Positions 8,041 to 12,507 of a stretch of 22,905 nucleotides of DNA are shown here, piece after piece. Within the stretch, counting starts at the first letter, position 1. Each line of letters starts with the position of its first letter. The translations under genes and the position numbers were made by a program. Origin of the DNA: an uncultured Collinsella sp. (GTDB taxonomy: Bacteria; Actinomycetota; Coriobacteriia; Coriobacteriales; Coriobacteriaceae); NCBI GenBank assembly GCA_900754275.1, contig CAAECF010000094.1:1-22905 (forward strand), given 5' to 3'. The notes under the pieces are model-generated. The model searched no databases, had not been told where the DNA came from, and saw only the letters and a list, made by a program, of their open reading frames with translations.

Positions 8041-9210
8041 TTACGCGGCGGCCTTGAGCCTAGTCAGGGTCAGGATTTCCGCTCCGGGGGGGGGGTATTC
8101 ATTGCCGAACAGCTCCTTGTAGAGCCTGTCCATGCTGAGGACGGTTTCGTGCGCGTCGAGCCTGAGCATGCCGCCGCGCCAGCTCTGGTATGACTGGTTT
8201 ATCTGCCTCAGCGTTATCTCGCCACGGTCTAGCATGCGGAGCATCGCCTTGAGCTTGCGGCGCTCGCGGGTTATGGCCTCGCGGCTCGGGCGCACGACGA
8301 CCTTGCCCGTGGGGCCGTAGTAGAACCGCTTCTTGAGGAACCTGAAGCCGCGCGATAGCTTGACGATACGCGTCTTCTTCTTGTTGATTGTGATGCCGAG
8401 GTCATCGCACAGTATCTCGATGCAGGCCAAGACCAGCTTGAGCTTGTCCTTGCTCATGTCGATGTAGTATGAATCGTCCATGTAGCGGCCCGTCGCCTCA
8501 AGCCCCGCCATCTCCTCCGCCCAGTGGTCGATGGGGTTCGGGAGCGCAACCGCGAGTATCTGGTTCGGCTCGCTTCCGAGGCCGAGGCCCACGTCGCCGC
8601 ATGCGTCTATGAGGCTGTTTGTCAGCGCCACGAGACGTTCGTCATCGAGGGCCTTCATCACGAGCCGCTTGGCCGCGTCGTGGTCGATGCGCGCAAAGTA
8701 GTCGCTGAAGTCCACGAGCAGCACGTAGCCATCGGTTCCGTGCCGCCGGTAGTGGCGCGCGAGCTGGTTCTTGAGCCGCGATATAGCGTAGTCGACGCCC
8801 CTGCCCTTCATGTTGGCGGAGTTGCCGGCGGTGAGCGTCGGCATGATCGCGGGGACGAGCGCGTTCTGGCTCAGCGACTTGTGTACGACCCGCTCGCTGA
8901 AGTGCACGGACGATATGTGCCGCAGCTTGCCGCGCTCAATGAGGTCGAACTCGTGGAAGCCGCGCCGGATGTCCTCGCCGTTCAGCAGGTCTTGGCGTGC
9001 CTTGTAGACGTTGCCCAGAACGTGGAGGCAGTAGCCCTGAACGGACGCCTTCCACGACACACCGCGCCTCGACTTCATGGCGGCGTCGTAGAGCGCGTCC
9101 ATGTCGGCGATACGCTCAAGCGTGAGGCCGTCTATTCTCTCGGCCCTGTTGCGGGCGCGCTTTTCCTCGCGCCTAGCCCTGCGGGCAGCGCGCCTGTCGT
9201 CTGAGTTCAT
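8041..9210 (-). CDS. Diversity-generating retroelement reverse transcriptase
   Basis: 389 aa from ATG at 9210 (GTG at 9219 would add 3). It copies the TR RNA into cDNA with errors opposite adenines. After an Arg-rich N-terminus, RT motifs appear in order: FHEFDLIERGKLRHIS (80-100), MKGRGVDYAISRLKNQL (134-150), motif A LLVDFSDYFARIDH (164-177), then GLGSEPNQILAVALPN (209-224), catalytic YMDD (243-246), and LGITINKKKT with FLKKRF (271-296). The motif-4 segment GSEPNQ is close to the GxxxSQ variant typical of DGR enzymes, with Asn for Ser, rather than the QGxxxSP of most group II and retroviral RTs. There is no maturase, endonuclease or integrase domain, as usual for DGRs. A run of ten C codes Pro-Pro-Pro near residues 373-375. 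It is 3' of the TR and is the last gene of the cassette. Confidence 0.95.
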   Translation of the reverse strand: MNSDDRRAARRARREEKRARNRAERIDGLTLERIADMDALYDAAMKSRRGVSWKASVQGYCLHVLGNVYKARQDLLNGEDIRRGFHEFDLIERGKLRHISSVHFSERVVHKSLSQNALVPAIMPTLTAGNSANMKGRGVDYAISRLKNQLARHYRRHGTDGYVLLVDFSDYFARIDHDAAKRLVMKALDDERLVALTNSLIDACGDVGLGLGSEPNQILAVALPNPIDHWAEEMAGLEATGRYMDDSYYIDMSKDKLKLVLACIEILCDDLGITINKKKTRIVKLSRGFRFLKKRFYYGPTGKVVVRPSREAITRERRKLKAMLRMLDRGEITLRQINQSYQSWRGGMLRLDAHETVLSMDRLYKELFGNEYPPPGAEILTLTRLKAAA

Positions 9211-9423
9211 GGAGGGCACCCCGCACGGCTAGAAGTGGCGCTCGAACAGCCGCTTTGCGGGGAGGCCATGAAACCGGGCTGAGCGCCGGAGCGCCCGGCC
9301 ATGCAAGAAGCGTCCGGCTCCCCGCGCGGGGTGCATATTTACGGCGCTGAGGCCGATGGTCGCGCCTTCCTTCCTCTTTGCGCTCGGCTTTCGGCTCTCG
9401 CTTACTCGGTCTGGCATTGAAAG
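9211..9423 (-). ncRNA. Spacer of the DGR template RNA between TR and the RT gene
   Basis: This 213-base gap holds no credible gene but has strong local structure: CCGGGC (9274-9279) with GCCCGG (9293-9298), a 12-base palindrome CCCCGCGCGGGG (9320-9331) and flanking ATGCA (9301-9305)/TGCAT (9332-9336). In BPP-1 the RNA segment downstream of TR is needed to prime and template cDNA synthesis with RT-Avd. This spacer is at the matching place and of comparable length. Its RNA role is inferred from position and structure. Confidence 0.6.
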
Positions 9424-9552
9424 GGAATCCGGGGCGGGGCCGCACCCACGTGCCGCGAGGGGAGTTGTTGTTGGCGTTGCCGTTGTTGTTGCAATAGCAG
9501 ACGTTGGACGCCGACCCACCCACGACGGAGCGAAGCCACCAATTGACGCGAA
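9424..9552 (-). repeat. DGR template repeat (TR)
   Basis: 129 bp in the gap between avd and the RT gene, matching the VR at 10182-10307. With one 3-base gap, ten positions differ and all ten are T on plus, that is A on the coding strand; every C, G and T of the coding strand is conserved. The coding strand has 21 adenines: 10 substituted in VR, 2 in the gap and 9 unchanged. Read in the VR frame it encodes nine Asn codons (AAT once, AAC eight times), one TAT, one ACG and one GGA among codons without A. It is not itself a gene: the frame through it has no ribosome site and only a TTG start. Confidence 0.96.
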
Positions 9553-9568
9553 TAACAAAGCGCAACCG

Positions 9569-10066
9569 CTACGCATTATAGCCGCCCGGCTGTTCGAGCA
9601 CCACGGCCTCTAGGCGCTCGGCCTCGGCCCTCGCGGCGGCAAGCCTGTCCTCCGCCGACTCCCTGCCGATTATGCGCGTGTACTTGCGCTTTTTGGAGAC
9701 CTTGTCCGCCTCGTCGCGGATCATTCCGGAGATGCGCTCAAGCTCGCTCGCGGTGGTGCACTTCATGGCGATGAGGCACTGGAAGTCCTGCTCAAGCTGG
9801 TCGCAGTCGGCCAGAGCGAGGCCGAGGTAGCGCTTTCGCTCAAGGACGTTGTACGAGTTGCTCGGGTAGAAGCGGTTGGCCCTGTTGACGTTGTAGACGA
9901 GCGAGCGGGCGGTCTCCGCGATCGGAGCGCCCAGTATGAGCCGCTTGCGCTTGGGGACTACGCTCTCGCGCATCACGAGGGAAAGAACCTCGATACGGAT
10001 GTCCACGGCGAGGCTCAAGTAGTCGGAATCGGCCTCTTTCCTGTTTCGCTCGAATACTTGGCTCAT
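9569..10066 (-). CDS. avd: DGR accessory variability determinant (Avd-like)
   Basis: 165 aa from ATG at 10066, with GGAGG 5 bases upstream. Avd is a small basic helical-bundle protein that forms a pentamer, binds the RT and template RNA and is required for mutagenic retrohoming. The sequence is all-helical and basic, with MSQVFERNRK at the N-terminus and ANRFYPSNSYNVLERKRYLGLALADCDQLEQDFQ (residues 63-96), read here in two parts as NxxYPxxxxxxxERxxY then ALxxCDQLxQ, a pattern I associate with Avd-type proteins next to DGRs. It is longer than the usual 120-130 aa, with an Ala/Glu/Arg-rich helical tail from about residue 137. The stop lies 16 bases before the TR. The open frame extends upstream to 10444 only as a shadow of the target gene. 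Confidence 0.88.
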   Translation of the reverse strand: MSQVFERNRKEADSDYLSLAVDIRIEVLSLVMRESVVPKRKRLILGAPIAETARSLVYNVNRANRFYPSNSYNVLERKRYLGLALADCDQLEQDFQCLIAMKCTTASELERISGMIRDEADKVSKKRKYTRIIGRESAEDRLAAARAEAERLEAVVLEQPGGYNA

Positions 10067-10083
10067 TTCGCCTCCAAAAATCG

Positions 10084-10098
10084 GCCCGCTTCGCGGGC
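10084..10098 (-). terminator. Hairpin with T-run immediately before avd
   Basis: GCCCGC (10084-10089), loop TTC, GCGGGC (10093-10098). On minus it is followed by CGATTTTTGG, running straight into the avd ribosome site. It fits a second intrinsic terminator, or an attenuator-like control on avd. Confidence 0.6.
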
Positions 10099-10101
10099 AT
10101 A

Positions 10102-10141
10102 TAAAAACAAAAACAAAGGGCGACCGCGCAAGGCGGTCGCC
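10102..10141 (-). terminator. Intrinsic terminator between target gene and avd
   Basis: On minus, GGCGACCGC (10141-10133) pairs 9/9 with GCGGTCGCC (10127-10119) across a 5-base loop, followed by C, TTT, G, TTTTT, G, TTTTT. It lies 29 bases after the target-gene stop. It should separate the structural operon from avd-TR-RT at least in part. Confidence 0.88.
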
Positions 10142-10158
10142 GTAAGTATAGCTATGGT

Positions 10159-10178
10159 TCAGCTGAAGTATCAGCTGA
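10159..10178 (-). promoter_or_regulatory. DGR target-recognition hairpin next to VR
   Basis: Two copies of the self-complementary octamer TCAGCTGA (10159-10166 and 10171-10178) are separated by four bases (AGTA on plus), giving an 8-bp stem with a 4-nt loop. It starts 3 bases beyond the VR and contains the target-gene stop codon. BPP-1 and other DGRs carry 7-10 bp stems with 4-nt loops at this place, forming a hairpin or cruciform that stimulates retrohoming at VR. Form and position match; function is inferred from that family. Confidence 0.85.
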
Positions 10179-11043
10179 GGAGGAAGCCGGGGCGGGGCCG
10201 CACCCACGTGCCGCGAGGGGAGGTGTTGCCGGCGCTGCCGTAGTAGCAAAAGCAGACGCTGGACGCCGACCCACCCACGACGGAGCGAAGCCACCAACTG
10301 ACGCGAACTTTCACGCGATCCTTGGTCTGGCGGAAGATGGGAAGCTGGCAGCTCTCGCCCACGGAGTAGCCCTTGGTTCCCCACACGGGGCAGCCGTAGA
10401 CCTCCATCTCGTTGAGCGACCAGACCTTGCCGAGGTTGGCCCAAGACCAGCCCGTGGACTCCTCGACGTTGCCGCTCGCGCTGTAGCGCTCCTCAAGCAG
10501 GCACCGGCGGTCGATGATGCGGTTGCGGAGCGCCTGCGGGAGCTTCGGGAAAAGCCACTCGGTCTCCCACTTGTGCAGGTTGCTGTTGAGGTACGGGTGC
10601 TTCTCCTCCGCCGTGCCCTGATTGCTCTCGGTGTCTCCCCAGTAGAGGTACTGCCCGTCCGTGGTCTGCCAGTCCGGGTCGGTGATTGCGATGGGATCGA
10701 ACAGGCACACGAGGTGATGCTGGGTGAGCTGCGTGTCCATGGCGTTGAGGTAGGTGTCCATGCCGGCGATGCGCACGGTGAGGTTGCTGCTCTCCACCGG
10801 CACCGTGAAGTAGTCGCCGATCTGGAGGTCTCCGAAGCCGGAGTCGCACAGCCCGCCGAGGTACGCGTAGAGGTCGGACTGCCCGGAGAACAGCGAGTTG
10901 AGGTTGCGGCCCGCGTAGATGCCGTTGAACTCCTTGCGGTTGGTCTCAGCGTCAGCCGACGCCTGCGTTGCGGCGTCTCGCGCTACTTGGTCGATGATCG
11001 TGTAGTTGGTGCCCTTCACGTTCATTGTCTTTGCGTCTGCCAT
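10171..11043 (-). CDS. DGR-diversified tail protein, candidate receptor-binding protein (C-type-lectin-like C-terminus)
   Basis: 290 aa from ATG at 11043, with AGGAAGG 8 bases upstream. A short helical N-terminus (1-45) probably attaches it to the tail. The body (about 60-240) and C-terminus (VSWWLRSVVGGSA at 248-260, then the variable patch 262-274, then GTWVRPRPGF at 278-287) resemble the C-type-lectin-like fold shared by DGR target proteins and DUF6273-type proteins, where WLRS and VRP(A/R) frame the variable loop. The VR ends three codons before the normal end, as in Mtd of BPP-1. It follows the BppU-like gene by 13 bases, so it is probably displayed at the baseplate and contacts the host surface. 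It is separated from avd by tandem terminators. The fold assignment is by motif only. Confidence 0.9.
   Translation of the reverse strand: MADAKTMNVKGTNYTIIDQVARDAATQASADAETNRKEFNGIYAGRNLNSLFSGQSDLYAYLGGLCDSGFGDLQIGDYFTVPVESSNLTVRIAGMDTYLNAMDTQLTQHHLVCLFDPIAITDPDWQTTDGQYLYWGDTESNQGTAEEKHPYLNSNLHKWETEWLFPKLPQALRNRIIDRRCLLEERYSASGNVEESTGWSWANLGKVWSLNEMEVYGCPVWGTKGYSVGESCQLPIFRQTKDRVKVRVSWWLRSVVGGSASSVCFCYYGSAGNTSPRGTWVRPRPGFLLS
10182..10307 (-). repeat. DGR variable repeat (VR)
   Basis: 126 bp at the 3' end of the target gene, aligned to TR 9424-9552. Changes from TR on the coding strand are A to G five times, A to T three times and A to C twice, plus loss of one AAC codon. Altered residues of the target protein are 249 (N to S), 262 (N to S), 265 (Y to F), 267 and 268 (N to Y), 270 (N to S), 272 (N to G, two changes) and 274 (N to T), with a silent change at Gly286. 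Its GC-rich end (GTGCGGCCCCGCCCCGG on minus) is unchanged from TR and fits an initiation-of-mutagenic-homing site. Confidence 0.96.
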
Positions 11044-11056
11044 TGCGGTTTCCTTC

Positions 11057-11950
11057 CTATGCGAGGGTGATGGTCGTGCCGCTTGCCGAGCACGTCTGTC
11101 CGAATGTGAGGGTGCTGCCCTCGACCGTGACCTTCGATGCCGGGCAGTAGATCGTGCCGTCCATGTAGAAGAAGTCGTCGGTTGCGTCGGCGAGCATCGA
11201 GCCAAGCGTGTCGATCTGCCCGCGCATCTCTGCAACGTCCTCGTCTCCGACCACGCTCGATTGCAGGTTGTCCGCGACGCTGCGGGCGTAGGCGGCTGCG
11301 GTGTTGGCGTTCGATGCCGCGCCGTTCGCGGAGTTGATGCCGTTCTGAAGCTGCGTCTTGAGGCTCTGGTATTCGCTGACGCGCTGCTCCTCGGCCTCTA
11401 CGCGCGCGGTCTCCTGCTCGACGCGGGTGTTCTCTGCGTTCTGGCGGGCCGTCTCGTTGCTCTTGCGGGTGTTTTCCGCGCTCACGCGCGCGGCCTCCTG
11501 CTTCTCCGCCTGCTTCTCGTAGGCGTCCCACTTCTCGTAGAGCTTGGTGAGCATGTCGTCGTAGAACCCGGCGGCCTCCTCCGGGTCGGAGGTGTCCACC
11601 GCAGGGAGCACGCGAAGCTCGAAGCCCTCGGTAGACTCGGCCTTGGTCGAGCCGCTGTAGAGCACGAAGTGCGCGAGCCTCGCGAGGCCCGGCGAGGACA
11701 CAGCCTGAGACGGCAGCGTGCAGCTGACCGTGCTGTCGGAGACTGACGCAGTGCAGCGCGCCCACGTGCCGTCGGCCTTGAGGATGTCGAGGCGCGCCGT
11801 CATGTTGCTCGGCGTGTAGGCCGCTCCGTCGTTCATCAGCTGCGCCTTGATGGTCTGCGTTGAGACGTCCCCCTCGCGCACCACGACGCGGGGCGGGACT
11901 AGCGCCGTGGTCTTGTTTACCTCAAGGATTATGTTGTGGGTTACGGCCAT
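11057..11950 (-). CDS. BppU-like baseplate upper protein
   Basis: 297 aa. Residues about 1-118 match the N-terminal domain of the BppU/DUF2479 family (NIILEVNKTT..., then a beta domain with TIKAQLMNDG and ARLDILKADG), which docks on the tail baseplate of Gram-positive siphophages. Residues about 128-200 form a repetitive coiled coil (ARVSAENTRKSNETARQNAE and similar repeats), and a small beta-rich C-terminus follows. The start at 11950 has GGGGGCGAG upstream. It lies 3 bases after the 125-aa gene and 13 bases before the DGR target gene, and may hold the diversified protein. That link is inferred from adjacency and family role. Confidence 0.85.
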   Translation of the reverse strand: MAVTHNIILEVNKTTALVPPRVVVREGDVSTQTIKAQLMNDGAAYTPSNMTARLDILKADGTWARCTASVSDSTVSCTLPSQAVSSPGLARLAHFVLYSGSTKAESTEGFELRVLPAVDTSDPEEAAGFYDDMLTKLYEKWDAYEKQAEKQEAARVSAENTRKSNETARQNAENTRVEQETARVEAEEQRVSEYQSLKTQLQNGINSANGAASNANTAAAYARSVADNLQSSVVGDEDVAEMRGQIDTLGSMLADATDDFFYMDGTIYCPASKVTVEGSTLTFGQTCSASGTTITLA

Positions 11951-11953
11951 ACG

Positions 11954-12331
11954 CTACTCGCCCCCATGTTCCATCATCCAGTCGATTGCCATGATCTCCT
12001 CACCGCTGAGCACTCCTATAACGTCATCGGGGCTCGCCTTCATGATCTCGACATCGCGCTCGACCTCGGACACCTCACCCAGACGGCGAAGGAACTCTTG
12101 GTATCCCTCGCACTCAGGCGTTACGGCGAAGTTGACGACGTTTCCGCTGTCGTCCCTCACCTCCGTACCGTACTCGTGGATAAGCTCGTTTCTGAAGGCC
12201 TCGTAGTCGGCGATTGCATCCATGATTGCGCGCATGTTCACGGCGGCCTTGTATCCGACGATTGTCCTGCTCTTCATCACCGGCTCTAGCGATTTGGCCA
12301 TCGCTTCAAGCTGAGCGTTCGTGTATGTCAT
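11954..12331 (-). CDS. Phage protein of unknown function between tail tip and baseplate genes
   Basis: 125 aa, soluble, mainly helical, acidic C-terminus ending DWMMEHGGE. Its ATG at 12331 overlaps the stop of the upstream 55-aa gene (ATGA), with GAGGTG 9 bases before it, so translation is coupled. Small proteins such as DUF1617 members occur at this place in other siphophages, but I cannot confirm membership. No catalytic motif is visible. Confidence 0.75.
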   Translation of the reverse strand: MTYTNAQLEAMAKSLEPVMKSRTIVGYKAAVNMRAIMDAIADYEAFRNELIHEYGTEVRDDSGNVVNFAVTPECEGYQEFLRRLGEVSEVERDVEIMKASPDDVIGVLSGEEIMAIDWMMEHGGE

Positions 12332-12495
12332 TTCGCGTTCACCTCGTTCATGTCGATTCCAAGGGCTGAAAGAATCAAGTCGAGCTTTGCGTCCATGGCT
12401 GTCAGGCTTGCCCCGGTGCTTTCCGCAGGTGTCTCGTCAACGGGGTCTGAAGGGTGGTTAGGCCCCTCCTTGGCTTGGATAAGGATTTCGTCCAT
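12328..12495 (-). CDS. Small phage protein downstream of the tail-tip gene
   Basis: 55 aa, MDEILIQAKEG... ending GIDMNEVNAK. The N-terminal half is Pro/Thr/Glu-rich and unstructured; the C-terminal half (LTAMDAKLDLILSALG) is a likely amphipathic helix. AAGGAA lies 6 bases before ATG at 12495, overlapping the stop region of the large tail gene; its stop overlaps the next start. Spacing and ribosome site support a real gene; I do not recognise it (XkdX-like small tail proteins occupy this place in other phages). Confidence 0.65.
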   Translation of the reverse strand: MDEILIQAKEGPNHPSDPVDETPAESTGASLTAMDAKLDLILSALGIDMNEVNAK

Positions 12496-12507
12496 GTCGT
12501 TCCTTCC

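Noticed and set aside
8086..8095. Poly-G run as evidence that the RT is a frameshifted pseudogene
   Set aside because: The frame is intact through the tract to a normal stop, and all RT motifs precede it.
8041..9210. Group II intron, retron or Abi reverse transcriptase
   Set aside because: No maturase or endonuclease domain, no intron ends or msr/msd pattern; adjacent avd, TR and VR fit a DGR.
9173..9565. Open frame through the TR that reads like the end of the target protein
   Set aside because: It starts at TTG without a ribosome site and runs into the RT gene; the resemblance is because the TR is the template for VR.
9569..10444. Longer avd reading frame to 10444
   Set aside because: The upstream part is a shadow of the target gene and crosses two terminators; the ribosome site and homology begin at 10066.
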